64,000 nt of DNA from Anopheles merus (GCF_017562075.2 NC_054082.1:25804460-25868459), one strand, 5' to 3'; counted from the stretch's first letter, positions 11,513 to 25,072 are shown. The notes: generated by a model not told the origin, from the letters alone. A program made the numbers and translations.

Positions 11513-14500
11513 AACATGGGCCGACCAGCAATCCGGTATCCGGGAAGAATATTCCAATCGATACGTTTGTACGATATGTTTGCGTTATTTCATTGTGGCA
11601 TCAATCGACAGTCGATTTGCATTCGGTTGAGGATCTATTTAAACATACACACACACACATACACATACAAGCATGCACAAATAAAAACTTCCATCGCTGG
11701 TGAACTAGATTTTGTGCAGCATCGGGAAAGGGCAACTAAATATTGATATAAAGGTAAAGGAGAGCGAAAAAACCCCCGAACCGAGCCGTGCACATGCACA
11801 ACGGGGAAAGTTTGCATTGCAATGTAGCAAATGTTTGCTTTGCCGTAGGTCAGCGAACGTTGTTTAAGCTACATTTGCAAATGATTCGTTTGACAAGTTT
11901 TTTTTTATTTTATTTTTTATTATACATCCAAGAACCGGTCCAATATTGTCTTTTATATTTTGTTATCCAATTCTCACTCAAACTAAAAATCGATGAAAAA
12001 AAAAGCAAACACACCAAAATGGTACATTTTACGCACCGTGCAGAAACCGTGCAATCGCAGCTCGCTTTCTTCAGCAAATCATAACGGCGACCCTGTCGGG
12101 CAACCAGTTTGTTTACGATGGTAATTTGCAGGTCGCTTGCCGAATGTCGCAGTGTGTATGAAAACGCTCCATGCCTGTAGGACAGCTTGTTTCATGTTGG
12201 AAACATCAAAGCTCTACCATTTTCCGACGAATGTTTTCCCAAGCCCATCGCACCAACGGCGTACAGATGGCCATTGGCTTGCCCAGAATCACCGATATCA
12301 GATACAAAATGTCAGTGGCAAACAGTGCAAATCAATCAAACGATGAATTGCTTCTTTTTAATCATTTTAGATCGCTTCAAACATTTCTTACACAAATCGT
12401 TTTATGTTGACTGACGAAAGCATCTTTAAGGTTCAGCCTGTTTCTGAATTTGCTTGCGAGAATCCTTCCGAACGCTCCCTAGCTTCATTACACTTCTCGC
12501 TACTGCCACCACTGTAAGTGTTTGCGTGCTACGCAAATACGTTCACTGTCGAAGGTCAACGCTGTTTGCCTTCGAACGCTGTGCATCGGGCTCAGTCTTT
12601 GGGGGCAAACATTCCCCGCCCAGCCGGCGTCACCGGCATTCGATCTGCCAGCGCGGCCTTTGACCGTCTCGCTGCATTTTCCCTTCCATGGGTAATGAAC
12701 GCAACCAACCGCACTCAGGCACACAAAAACTCCGTTCACCAGTGCGCTATGGAGACGCATTCTCCGTACAGGATCGGCAAAAACACAAAGGCTAAGCCCG
12801 CCATACTCTCGCGGTTCCCACTGATGGGTGCGTACAAGAGCACCCGAGATGGTATCTTTTGTGGCGTGTGCGAGAGCAAGTATCTTCACAACTGCATCAT
12901 CATCATCGTCGTAGTAACGCTGCCGTAAGCCGATGAGAAGTATTTCGCAGTGATGCACTGCCAGAGGATGCTGGAAGATTGTTCGCTCTTTCTACGAAAA
13001 AAAATAATATGAAAACATAAAAATGTTTTAAAAACTGTTCAAGAGATGTCTGAGATGGAAAGTTGAATAAAATCATTAACAGCTCCAACACAAGTATCGC
13101 TCGTAGTGCTAAGAAGCATGTAAGTACACATGAACCATCAAGAAAATCGTCTGTAAGCCACTTTTACCAACGACTGCTGCACAACGCAAGGTGCGTTTCG
13201 CACTACTCGACAAGAGCGCTTCATCAACAACACACTTGCTCAAGCCGTCGCCTAGTCATTCCTGCCCCTTACCCTCGGCCCTCCACACCAACAACACACT
13301 TCTAGGCCTTGATTATGACCCTCAACGCGTACAGTGCGTGTGGACTACGAACTCGTTGTGTACACTGCGCCAAACGGAGCCAAACATCGGAGCACAGTCA
13401 ACACGGTCCAAGTGAGTTAGCGAGCGGTCGCCGCGTCGTTCCAGCAGCACGAAAAGCGATTAGATCGCGGAAAGGACCACCGATTGATGATGTATGGCGT
13501 GTGTAACACTGCCCCCCCCCTGCCTGCTCTCCCGGTCCGCAAATCCGCGCCAGGTTAAAGTGTGCCCCGCGCCCGTCGAACTGGAAGCTGACGCAGGATC
13601 ATGACGCAGCGGACGTGATTCGGAAGCTGGAGCCCTGTCTGTCTTCCTACCGCCGAAGCGTTCCCGGCAAGCCGGCACGATGAGGCAGCAGTGTACAGTG
13701 ATTGTGAGCTGCTCGCTCGCTGGTCCGTTTTGAAAAGAGGGAAGGGGTTTTGCTGCTTGGCTGTCGTTAAACTTTGCACCATTCCAATTGCACCAAAATC
13801 CCGGGCCCCGGGTCGAACCGGCGTTTCCGGAGATGAACTAGATGATTGAGCATGTATTTGGCGCGGACTCCGCGGCGTGGTCCTGCACGGTGGAGCGCTC
13901 GTGAATGTGAGCAGAATGACTGCCAGAGGAAAAACACAAAATTATCTCCATCTTTCTCCCCTTCCTGCTGCTTTCTGCCAATCCACTTCCATCCTTTCAT
14001 AAGAGCTAACGTTCGGAAAGCGAATATAGCGATGTTATGTTTCCTTCCCCACCCATCCTAAGCCCCAGTTTGGATACTTCGCAGCGTTAGATTGCGACAC
14101 AGACAATCTGTCACCGGACGGATGAATTCGATGGAGCGCGGATTTTTTTACGAATAGAACAGGACGAGAAAACCCTTACCCTTTCGGCGGAAAAAAGCAA
14201 TGCCGAGCTCAATGTCAAGCGGACGGGGCGAACGCTGGTTCGAGCGAATGGCGTCAATGTGTGATGAATGAATTTTTCTGATCGATTTTTCAGCGAAAAC
14301 ATGCGCGTGAACAAGCACTAATTGATGTTAGAATCATTAAGCTCAGGGATGTTGCAGTTAAGTTAGCAGGAAACAAACAACTTTAAATACAATCGAAAGG
14401 ATCAAATGAAATTGCAGCAATGCATCATGCAAGTCTGAGAAACAATATATCACTACACAGGTCAATTTAACTTGTAAATTTTTCATCCTAACTGTGATGG

Positions 14501-15118
14501 TTGGCACCGATTAAATGCCTTCTAGTTAAATTTGATGAACAATAGATAGTAAAAAAAACATCTACTCTAAACTCTCAAGGCGTCTGTAGGTAACAATGAA
14601 ACCAAAATGATTTATTACAAATGTTCATCATACTTTCACATCGGCCAGCAGGAAATCTTTCAAAAAGTTTTCCTCATTTTTCCGTTCAACATTGCTTATG
14701 TTTTCGACCATCCAAACCCCTATAAGGTGTCCACTCAAACGCACGTACAAAGGATACCCCCCTACTGAACAATAATACCTCCTCCCTTCCCACCCCTCTG
14801 GTGGACAACTAACAGCTGTCAAAAATTTAATAACGCTAAGTGATTTCGCCGCGAATGGAATGGCGGTGATCGGGCCAGCCGGGTAAAAAAAAGATTTTTG
14901 CCACAATGGAGGCCTCAGCGCAACGATTGTTCACTGCATGGCCACCACGGCGGATGGTGTACCGGTGCGATGCATCCGCGTGCAGGCGGGCATTCTGCCA
15001 AACGACACAGTCGGGCAATAAGCAAAACGAATCGAACCTCAGCTGCACGGAAGCTCGGCACTACGGCTAAGCTCGTTTCAATGCAAACGATTGGAGCAGA
15101 CGAATGTGGTGCCGAAGT

Positions 15119-15129
15119 GGGGGGGGGGG
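15119..15129. repeat. Poly(G) run, 11 nt
   Basis: Eleven consecutive G on the plus strand in otherwise ordinary GC-rich DNA. Confidence 0.95.
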
Positions 15130-16981
15130 AGTAGCCCTGCGTGGCCAGTGGTCGCGAATCACGCACTTCACATTTCCGCCTTTGGCTACCTTTACCCTTT
15201 CGGGCCCCAGAACCGCCCGATGAGATAATGCCAACAGTCGCGACTGAACCACTTGTGACATGAATATTAAACATGCCACTACGATTGCCCGCGTCGCAGC
15301 ACGTGCGGCGGAGCTTCTTCGGTCCCCTCTTTGCACATACACACACACAGCATGATCGTGCACATCGTGCGTACATTTGTCGGCTGACTCCGGGGCGTTT
15401 TCGATTATAATTCGATTTAAGGTTTAAGCAGAAGCAGAAAGTGGCCAACCTCGAGCCACGGAATCGCGACACCGGACTGTGCGAACGGACAAAGTTGCTC
15501 GACCATCGGCGAGGTAGAGCATACGCACTAATAAGAAGGTGGTGGAGCGAAGCGATGGAAAAGCAAGAATCTTCCCTTTGACCGGCACAGAGAGGCGGCG
15601 GCCTAGTGTGCGCTAACAAATCATCGCCTTACATACCTGTTAGCTGGTGGCACAACATTTAGTTTGCACTCGAACGTATTGTTGGCATTTGCATCAGTGC
15701 AGGCTTGTTGAAACACTCAGCAGAAAAGCACTCACTAAGCTTAGCCAAGCTGCGTGTGATCAATTTATGAAGCAGTACACACGACGTAAAGAAGTTCCTT
15801 CTGCTGTGAACGGGTTTGATGTGCAATTCATCTTATTGAAACGATCCACCGACATCGAACCCAAGCCAAAGATAGCGTGTGTGAAACAAAATGAAATTTT
15901 TTGCTACAAAACAATGTTGAGTCACTTGTTAAGCAGCATTTTTCTTTGAACTTGAATTTTGCTTTTAACGCAGTACAAAGTGAGTATTCGTAATGGGTTC
16001 GATCTCGTCTTTCCTCATTATACTAAATACATATGTAAGCTGGTCGATTTAAACGTTTGATTTACCTCAGAGGCACTTGGCAGAATTGAGTGGGAAAACT
16101 TGATTAAGCAAAAACCCATCTCAGAAGCAAAGAAAAAACATTTAAGGGAACAAACGCGATATGCTATTTACGTCTTAGATTTAACCTAACTTAAATTTGT
16201 ACCAATCCTATGCCGATTATTTTGTTTTTTTTTATTTCATCGTAATTTTTGATTGATAATAAAAATTTCAAATTTTAGACACTAATAGGGAGTAGGTGGG
16301 TTGGATAGGGATTGTATGAGGAAGGGGGATGAATATAACAATGACTTTTTTGGTTTGAATTACAAGCTTCTCATTTGCTTTATACATTCATGTTTCACAT
16401 ATGAGATATATAAGCTAAATCGCTCTTTTTCACAAGTAATTGACTACTCCAGTCACTTGTATTTCTCAGCTAACGTTTTTTATTATTTTACAACATATGT
16501 CGTCATTAAAGTTCTGGTACTTTCTGCTTAAAATGTGTTATAATGTTTAGTTTCCAATATGTAATGAGCTTTGATTTTTTTTTGTACTCCAATGCATTCC
16601 TTCATCATGGAGAACCTTAGCTTAGAAATTTATACGTTATCGTACTTATGAAACTTGGAAAACACTTTTATTTTATGAATCTTTTGTACTTTTATTCTCT
16701 AAAGTCTTACAAAAAAGGAATGACAGGATTCTATCAATCATTTCGTTTTTCTTTTCTTATATTTACAGTATTTATAAACCTATATTTTTAATATTTGTTT
16801 AATTATTGTTTTATTTTCGTTGTATGTTATGCATTCCTTTGATTTATATAAGTTGATCAGTGATGCTGAGTTGGCGTAGTTAGAAACACAATAGTGCGTG
16901 CATAAACCAATTGAATTCAACTGAATTTAAAGCTCGTAAGCCAAACACATTCTATTAATTTAACAGTCTAATTAAAACAAC

Positions 16982-17020
16982 TGCATGTTAATTGATGCCT
17001 ATATGCATGTTAATTGATGC
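16982..17020. repeat. 17-bp direct repeat, period 22
   Basis: TGCATGTTAATTGATGC occurs at 16982-16998 and again, exactly, at 17004-17020. It lies in AT-rich DNA about 1 kb upstream of the promoter at 17986. The unit contains TTAATTGA, which resembles a homeodomain-type core; binding is inference only. Confidence 0.9.
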
Positions 17021-17985
17021 TTACCAATGATCTTTCTTTTCGCAGAAACATGCGTTTTGTTTCATCCGCCAACGCCTATTTCGGCACAAGCTCACAACTC
17101 AATTTAACTCTTCGCTACACGACCAATAGATAGATCTAATGAAAATAGTGGGTCCGAATCAACAAAACAAAACAAAAAAAAACCCTGTACACACAATTAT
17201 GTCCACTTCACACAGAGCCGTTCTCCAATCAAACAGCGCGTACGCCAACGGCAAATGCTAATCGATGGCATTGCCAACACCATAGAAGAGAAAAGAAATA
17301 CACATGTGCATCGGAGCGCTCCCACTTCTATCGGCATTGATCAGCAGAGCAGAGCGCGTTGGTTGGCAGATCGGGGCACACCAAAATCGCCGGCGTCCCG
17401 CTCACCAAGGACGCGACCGCACGCACCCCACCAACCGAGGACCAGCGTTTAATGGATGTCCAATTTTATGAGTTCATTTGCTTCCTGTATGTACGCGGCC
17501 AAACGCTCACGGTCGCGGGCGACCGAGGCACGTAGCTACCGGCTGCCGAATAATCGATTTGCGCTCGCTGGCAGCCGAAAACTAAGTGACCCTGTGGCCG
17601 GGAACGTCCACGCGTACCGCTTTCCGCGCTCACTAAATGGGTCAGTGTCGCTGCCAGCCCCGGCCAATGTCCTTCCGGTCGAGGGTGGTGAGTGATTAGA
17701 GCGTGATACCGAGGAGATGGAAGGAGTGGAGGGATCCTTAACTCTCCATACCGCGTACCGTGGCCGCTCACGGGCGGCATGCAAAACTACTCTCTCACAC
17801 ACACAGACACACACACGCTAACAGCTGACGGTCGTACGCGGTAATTGCTTTTCGGTTGACACTGTGACACCTTTGCCACCTTTTTCCTCTGCCAAGTGGT
17901 GGTGGGTTTGGTGGGGAGAGCTCGGTGCAGTTGGGGTTTGGGAGCGTGCGAATCGGTTTAGCAGCGTCCAAGCGCGCTCGCAACA

Positions 17986-18023
17986 TATAAAAGCCGACCG
18001 CAGCGTGCTGAATCGATATCAGT
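17986..18023 (+). promoter_or_regulatory. Core promoter: TATA box and arthropod initiator
   Basis: TATAAAA at 17986-17992 is followed by TCAGT at 18019-18023, the arthropod initiator consensus, placing the start at about A18021. The TATA-to-start distance of about 35 nt is slightly longer than the typical 30 or so. The 5' UTR would be about 97 nt. TATA plus Inr is usual for strongly and stage-specifically expressed cuticle genes. Confidence 0.75.
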
Positions 18024-18117
18024 TTCGGTTATCTCATCAATCAATTAATTTCCGCTCCCTCAAGCGTGCTTGTTTCCTGTTTGCCGCAGCAGCAAAAACC
18101 TTATCGCCGCCTCCATC

Positions 18118-18822
18118 ATGACGCGCACCGTGATCGTCCTGTTCGCACTGGTCGCTGTGGTCGTTGCCGAGCCACCGTTGCGCTTCCGGCCCCGTGCCGC
18201 CTCCTTCGCTGTGCAGCGACCGAACGCACGCTTTGCCCGGCTGGAGGACGCACCGCCGGCAGCAGAGCAACCGGCCGGCTACCACTATCCCAAGCCGATG
18301 TCCGCCGGCTACCACTATCCCAAGCCGGACCAAGCGTTCCCGCTGCCGGGCGAGGAGATGCCACCGGCTTTCACCACCGAGCAGGCACCGGCCGCCGAGA
18401 CGACGACACCGGTCCAGGAGGAGCAGTCGACAACGACGGAGTCGAGCGACACCATGACTACCACCGCGGCTTACGAAGACTACGAGGATGCTACTGGCGC
18501 CCCGGAACCGACGGCCGATGATACCAACGCGAGCGCTAAGCTGCGCCGTCGCCAGCAGCTTAACGCCCGCCGTCCCGCTCCCCTAACGCTGGTCAACCGG
18601 GCGAGCCAGCGTCTGGAGGAACTGCCTGCCGCCGTGTACGTGGCCGACCAGGAGCAGCAGCAGGTGGTACAGCAGCGTCCGGTGTATCTCATCAGTCTTC
18701 CCGAGTCGACCCTGCAGCAGCTCGTTTTGCTTAACAACGCGCAGCTTGCCGGGCTGCAGGTTGCTCCCCAGCCCACCGCCGTCTACCTGTCCGAGCTGGA
18801 CTACATCTACAAGAAGAAGTAG
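18118..18822 (+). CDS. Secreted, low-complexity cuticle-type protein with duplicated GYHYPKP motifs
   Basis: This 234-residue frame is the best host gene in the window. Residues 1-17 form a signal peptide (basic start, hydrophobic VIVLFALVAVVV, cleavage likely after Ala17 before EPP). GYHYPKP occurs at 54-60 and 64-70; GYxYPxP motifs are characteristic of insect cuticular or DUF4794-like low-complexity proteins, which act extracellularly in cuticle or eggshell-like matrices. Residues 86-117 are Thr/Ser/Glu-rich, with potential O-glycosylation. A basic segment KLRRRQQLNARR at 141-152 could be a processing site. The C-terminal part (about 163-234) is Gln/Leu-rich with repeated VYL/VYV strands and ends KKK. 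I prefer the ATG at 18118 over an in-frame one at 18070 because the signal peptide begins there and it has A at -3. GC-rich third positions support coding. It appears single-exon, with promoter and AATAAA on either side. Exact family and substrate are not known. Confidence 0.85.
   Translation: MTRTVIVLFALVAVVVAEPPLRFRPRAASFAVQRPNARFARLEDAPPAAEQPAGYHYPKPMSAGYHYPKPDQAFPLPGEEMPPAFTTEQAPAAETTTPVQEEQSTTTESSDTMTTTAAYEDYEDATGAPEPTADDTNASAKLRRRQQLNARRPAPLTLVNRASQRLEELPAAVYVADQEQQQVVQQRPVYLISLPESTLQQLVLLNNAQLAGLQVAPQPTAVYLSELDYIYKKK
18274..18327 (+). repeat. In-frame 30-bp coding duplication
   Basis: A 24-nt block is identical at 18274-18297 and 18304-18327, encoding AGYHYPKP twice. Identity extends to synonymous positions, so this is a recent tandem duplication or gene conversion inside the gene. 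Confidence 0.9.
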
Positions 18823-18997
18823 AACGCTCCCAACACCATTCACGACACCAGTCTTCTAACTCTAGCACTCCACGGGTGCCCCAAACCGCTAGGATTAGTA
18901 ACGATGCACCCTCGTCGGACCAAAGATGCGTTCACTTCGCAGCGACCATGGAAAGGCTCAGCCACACGTTACCGGTACACTGTATATAGAGCAATGT

Positions 18998-19003
18998 AAT
19001 AAA
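18998..19003 (+). terminator. Polyadenylation signal AATAAA
   Basis: AATAAA lies 175 nt after the stop codon at 18822 and is the first canonical signal downstream. A second AATAAA at 19181-19186 could serve as an alternative site. Confidence 0.7.
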
Positions 19004-22000
19004 ACTTGTTACCACTCAGCATTCAATCGTGATTGTGCAGCTCGTGCTGCTATTGCTGTATCCGCGCCGCTTGAATGCGATTCCAGTACATATTCTGTCG
19101 CCATTGATATCACATCTTGGGTACGCTCGTCGCTTGGATTCTTTTATTGTCCCTCAATTCCACGAACGAACCGGTACCTCAATAAACGTCTCTAAACGGT
19201 TTCTCAAAATTTTTACCAACAAAGAGAAACTCCTCCCGTGGCCCATGGCCCAACGGGCTAACAATACATCTGCAAGGTTATTGAATTTATTCGGCAGAAT
19301 CACTCAGCCACGATGCCTCTCAAGCCGATCCACTTGTGCGGAAGACTGTGCTACTTTGCCAACAAAGCAGCACGAAAGCAGCAAAACACGACCACCACTC
19401 ACGTCGGCTCTGTCACATTCTGTCAACTCACCTAGCTAATTGAAAATTGATGGTATACCTAGCGGGCAACGGGTCGCGTGAAAGTCATGTGGCGCGTTCG
19501 GAGCAGCAACAGTCCCTAAATGGCAAAGCTTCCGAGGGGTTTCGCAGCGGGAGTAAGCGTTTCGGTACATCGGGTTCTTGAAAATTGATCCAGTATCGGC
19601 CGAGTCACTTCCGCTTTTCGGTGACAAACGAGAAATCTTCCCCATTTAACCACCGGAAAAACGGGAATTCAAGTCGAACCGAGGGCTGCCGATGTACGTG
19701 ACGCTGTGAAGTGTGCAATGTTTTGGAGAAGGATGCTGCCGTTAATCTGTTGCAGGGTGATAAGGAACGGTATCACAGTAGGTTCTTGTTGTGATAGTAA
19801 CCAAGGATGCTTATAATCCTGGCACCTCGGAAAGTGTGCTTCCAGCTGCGTCCATTGTCACTTTATCGATATGTTTTTCTTTCTCATGCTGATTGGACAC
19901 GGACAACCGAAGCAACCCAACCCTTGTTTGTCTTTCATCTTGAGATGGAGGATTAAAAGCTAAAGTGCTCAGCGCGCTACGATACCTCTGTCCCAGTACT
20001 TTATGGTCACGAGTAAGAATTTACAGAGAGTCCATTAACTTTTTCACTAGTTGATGTGTGGTAAGGCAAAGTTAACGATTCTTAGCAAAAGAAAAATGCT
20101 CAATTTTACTTCAAACTATCGCTCACAGTTATATTCCGTGTGAAATACAACAACAGTTGCTGCAACAATCTCTGTTTCTAACGATTCAAATACGTAACCA
20201 CCACCATTCTTTTCGCATTCTTTATTTTTTCACCCCTGAATACATGGCCACTCAAGATGACTTAGCCCGGAGCTAAACAGTCCATTAGGTCAGAAAGGAT
20301 TGCTCTACCCATCCTATAGAAAGAATAAAACAGTCTAACCTCATGCACAGTGATTGCCCTCCAGCAGCAGTAAGGACGAAAGCAAAGGATCATCCGAGCA
20401 TATTGTTCCTTTGTCGTTTGGTGATGCTTGGTTTTGAGTGCATCCTTCCAACAGTGTCCAACGGTCTGTTGCCACGGCTTATGATTTGTGTAGCAACACA
20501 CTTTCGCTCTCCGGGGCTTTTCAGCAGCTGTCCAACAGTTGCTGCAGCAACATTACGTTTGACCTTTATTGCATCAAGATTCCATATTCCCCGAAGGCTC
20601 TACTTGGTGGAACAAATTACATCATGTTCCGAACGCTACGATCGTTTTTTTTATTCCTTATTACCACAAAATAACCATTTATACCACCAGCTTGGGCGGG
20701 CAGCATCACGCACCTAGAGCTGTTGCTTCTTATCCATGCAGCACTATGTCACACTGCCAGTCTGAATGCCATAAGAAACACAACAACTCTTACGCCTGCA
20801 CACGGCACAAAGCCGAGGGATCGAAAATTGGAAACCCACACGACCCGGTTGGGCTGCATTTCGCGAAAGCGACCGTAAACTAATCGGACCCTAATCATTG
20901 AGATAATAAAATTAATCTCACCGACCAAGACCATCGCCGTTCGGAACGGTAGCACGCACTGGTATACGGGTACAGCGCATGCACGAGCGTTCTCAACACG
21001 GCACGAAATCCAATTTCAACGTGCGATAATTCAAAACAGGTGGATTACTGCGAAAGACCAGGTGGATCAACGCACCATATCAAAGAAGCAGAAAGGGTCC
21101 TCAAAGTGTATTTCCCATCGAAGCTGATTCGGTTAACGGAAAAAGGCCAACCGCAGCCATGTGGGGATTTGTAAAGTGACCCGAGCAGTGCTAAACTGTT
21201 TACGTGAAACTTTGTCTGTTTGTGGGTTGTAGATGCAATTTGGTGAAAGTACATAGCGTTGGTTTGTGTGCCATGAGCAGTGATAAAGAAATATTGACAA
21301 GATCCGTGGATTTTCAAAGTACCTGTCCAGATTTATAGCATAGTTTGCTAGGGTTCAGCATTTTATGGGATTAAAAATCACACAAGCACTCACAACTCAG
21401 GCGGAAACTATTTTTACTGAAGGTTTATTAACACCAGCCTCAATAGGATTAGTATGTCATGAGTAGTGCATACATTTGTGCGTTTTTCTCATACTTTGAT
21501 GTAGTTTTGCTGAAATAGTTAGTCTCCAAAAGGGCACCAGATATATCTAGAATTGGAAATTCATTGCTTTCCGAATCATTTGCTTATTTCCTGTTGGAAT
21601 CATACACATACATTTATAAGCAGCACACACCATCAACTTGAATCGAACTTCGGTTAAATTAGAATTAGGCATTTTGAACCGAACACTGTGAAGTGCTTAT
21701 TTGCAGAAACAGGATGTAAATTACGTATTATTCATGCCACAATTCAAACTCTTGCGACTGCTTCCAAAATGTATGCATAATCTTCAAAGCTTATTTTACT
21801 CCGGTAGACCATATTTCCCTTGTATATTTCCCTACTAAACCTATAACAACCATTTCGCGATAAAACAGCAGGCAGACAAACTGAAAATTCACAGAAAATA
21901 TAGCATCACGAAAATCCAAACAGGTAATCCGTAACAGGTTGCTTTTAAATTTACTCTTCTGCTGGTAGCGTGTGCACATAGCAACTCAACCTGTACTGCG

Positions 22001-25000
22001 GCCGTAATCCTAGCGAGAATCGAGTGCATGGGCCGTTGGTGTTGCTTACTGTCCCTTGCCAATTCAAAATCTATTTGAAACTCGAACAAAAGTGAGACTG
22101 ATAATCGGGCAAAATCCTTAAAAAAGCATTTTCAACCATCGCGAACTGTTACAGGACGGTCGTTACACCAGTAGAAAGCAAGCATACAAGATTATTGCAA
22201 TTTTCGCACTGTTAAGCAAGAAACACAGAGCCGGATTGAAAGCCAGTAAGGGTCAAAGAGCTTTATTGTTTGTAGTGTTAACTCAACTTCAGAACTTTAC
22301 TTTACTTTACTTCTGCACATTCGTGATTATCATCAGCCAGTTCTCTAGTAATACGCAATGGAAATAAAACATTCATTTTTATTCATTAAGCTTCATTTCA
22401 GCTGACGCAAAGTCCAATTCGGCACTGCAACTGACTGCTCGAACCACAACATCCAACAGTTCATAGTTGTCGGTGCGTGAGTTAATTTTTAGTGCTCAGG
22501 TTTTATCCTCCCCTGTAATCCATCCAGCAGAGGTACCGTCATTAATTTCCATCACTGTATTGCCGAAGGGAAATGTGCATGTCAAATTGTAAAAGACTCT
22601 TTTTTAATCTACACCCTGAACATTTGCAACTAATTGTGAAGCGGGTGGCTTCATACATATATCATCATTTTAACGATACGAAACCTTACACAGCAGTGTA
22701 TTTTCATGAATAAAGCTTCCAAAACCATATAGCGTACATACAGCCTGCAAGACTGCTTATCGTATCAAAGTGCTATCTATTACCTTTTGAGCATTATTTT
22801 TCCAGTATCGTTATCGTTGCACACACGTACCATTAGCTTTAGCAAACAGTAACATTAACCCTGGTCGGTCGCTAGCACCCAAATCGGGATGTTCTGTGAA
22901 GAATCGCTGTAAAGCTGGCAAAACTGGCCATCTCGCCAAAACGAACACGATGCCGCAATCGTTTAATCCATCCTACGTCAAATGTTTCGGAAATCGATAA
23001 CATCCACATCAGCACTGGACCATCCTAGCGCGGAGTTTGTCCGACAAAACTCTACAGTCTTCAAGGTAGACACGGTTCATTGATTATTCTATCAGCACGG
23101 ATTCCGCCCATCCGCACAGGGGCTCCGGCGGGGCAGAATGGTTGTTTTTTATGCGCCCATCGGTACCCTCGCAGGTACACGCATGTTGGATTCCCCGAAG
23201 CGATAAGTGAATGCGAGCCTACGGGCACTACTTAAACCAATTAATTTTAACCCTTTTCAATAAACCGAAAGCCTAAAACTGGCGCCTGCTGGCCGGATCG
23301 TAATTTGTAACGACGAGCGGACCCCCATGTGGGATCCAAATCCGTGCGGCCATTGCGTAACACGGGCCATAACAACTGGTTCCACACCACACAGGAACTG
23401 TTCTGGAGCCCTTCCCCACCATAGAACACAAACCATTAGCCCGCTGGACGAACCATTCCGCTGCTGCTGTTGAGCGCTGTGGAGCGCTGGGTGGAAGCAA
23501 ATTACTCTACACCGACACACAACAACGAGAAAAAAACCCACCATCTAAAAACGTACGAGCGTTAAGGACTCGCTCGAGATGTAGCAGATGGAGTCTGGCA
23601 CAACGAAACACATACACAAAAAAACACACGCCCTAGTCCTGGCCGATAGCCACGTCACACGGCAAAGGGCTAATCTACCCTCTAATGAACCGACCGACAT
23701 CCCGTGCCTCTCCCGGAACGATTAACCCGAAATTGAAAGTCATAAAAGAAGATCAAAAATTAAATTGAATCTTGCCCCGGAGAACCAACAACATGCGTCC
23801 ACCGTCCGGATGTGGGTTTTGTGTTTGTATGTGTGAGTTTTTCAAAGATTTTTATTACCATTTCTGCTCGGCCGTTTGGCATTCCCGCACCCTACCCCCA
23901 CACACCCGCTGGTACACACACAAACGCGCGTCGGTTAGCGCTAACTGTTCAAGACTCACCTTTGCCATTTAGGTGAACGTCCTGTATGTATCTGTCCATG
24001 TATGTGCGTACCTCCGTGTGGGCAAGAAACGTAGGACGTTGGGCGATGCTCGGATGCCGATTAGAACGCCCCCGATGCCCTCTTCGCAATTGAGTCCACG
24101 TACGACCAGGTACGCGCACAACAGTCCCCCGCTAAAGACCTCCGGGACGTGAACGAACCATACACCGGAAATTGGTCCGTTGCTCTGCTCGCTGGTGTAT
24201 GGGAAAGCTATCCCGGTAGTGAATGAGTTTAATCCTACCAACCGGCACGCAGCACGGGCACGCTGGCAACCACCAAACGAACGATAAGGGCCGAGCCGGA
24301 AAGCCTTGTTTCTATCGGCGTGAGCATACAAATCCTCGAGCCAACCGCCCCAAACGGAAATCGAAGGACCAACCTAAGAGCTGAGATTCTTCCGAAAAAT
24401 TTGACTTTTATCCACCTAACACAACATAACACCGATTCACATACGGTTTCCACCCGGGGCAAAGAGGTAACGGTTCCGGCCAAAGTGTTGCAGATCCAAT
24501 GTCGAGATTGGAGGTCGTGAAATGGTTCGCTAGCCAATTGATTTCCCCATATCGTCGTGTTCACCGGCCCCGAGCAAAACGGGGAAAATGCCTCCAACAC
24601 CTGGCTTCTTAACGCGCTGCCGTTTAATCGTGCCCGCTTACGGTTGGAAAGTAGCGATGCTCTTAACCCCTTTTACGCTGTGCAGCGCCAACTAATAACG
24701 TTACTGCCGAAATCTTTTGCCTATCCTTTCGGATCGCTGGGCCCGGACCGGGATCTCTGAAAACATTATTGAAATGGTTGCCGTCTACACGCTGACCCTA
24801 TCGTTCGTACCTTCGGACCTTCGGTGTGAACGGCAGGCTGGAGGCTGCCATCTCCCCACACTGCCGTTAATGTAAGCCGTCTGCTTTATGCTCCACCCAT
24901 CGGCAACATCATTGTCGGAGCGATCAAATTAATTGTTATTTCTTTCCTTTCTCCCACGGCACCAGGGAGCTCGGTATGATATGATAAGAAATTGCTCCGG

Positions 25001-25052
25001 CCGATGTTCTGATGGACTTGCCGTTGTGCAGGGAGATGTTCGTGTCTGTGTA

Positions 25053-25072
25053 TGTGTGTGTGTGTGTGTGTG
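25053..25072. repeat. (TG)10 microsatellite
   Basis: Perfect dinucleotide tract, preceded by imperfect TGTG units. Confidence 0.9.

Larger units (their letters stand above)
4619..17985. other. 13-kb non-coding stretch
   Basis: No gene can be supported. It contains a C11 run at 5555-5565, (TG)21 at 7181-7222, (CA)11 at 11491-11512, a short CAT/CGT triplet tract near 12895-12912, C9 at 13512-13520, G11 at 15119-15129, an AT-rich block at about 15950-17050, and a 17-bp direct repeat at 16982-17020. Open frames here, including a 234-codon one at 14915-15619 on the minus strand, lack recognisable domains. The last kilobase before 18 kb becomes GC-richer and forms the upstream region of the gene at 18118. 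Confidence 0.55.

Noticed and set aside
14915..15619. 234-codon minus-strand frame
   Set aside because: No domain, no start context, Cys/Ser/Arg-rich composition typical of chance frames in GC-rich DNA, and overlapped by other frames.
17176..17192. CCCTGTA after an A run, as a possible third CAGGG MITE end
   Set aside because: No partner TACAGGG end was seen within several hundred bases upstream.
18070..18117. Earlier in-frame ATG extending the cuticle-type gene by 16 residues
   Set aside because: It would place a non-hydrophobic extension before a textbook signal peptide; the ATG at 18118 has A at -3 and fits better.
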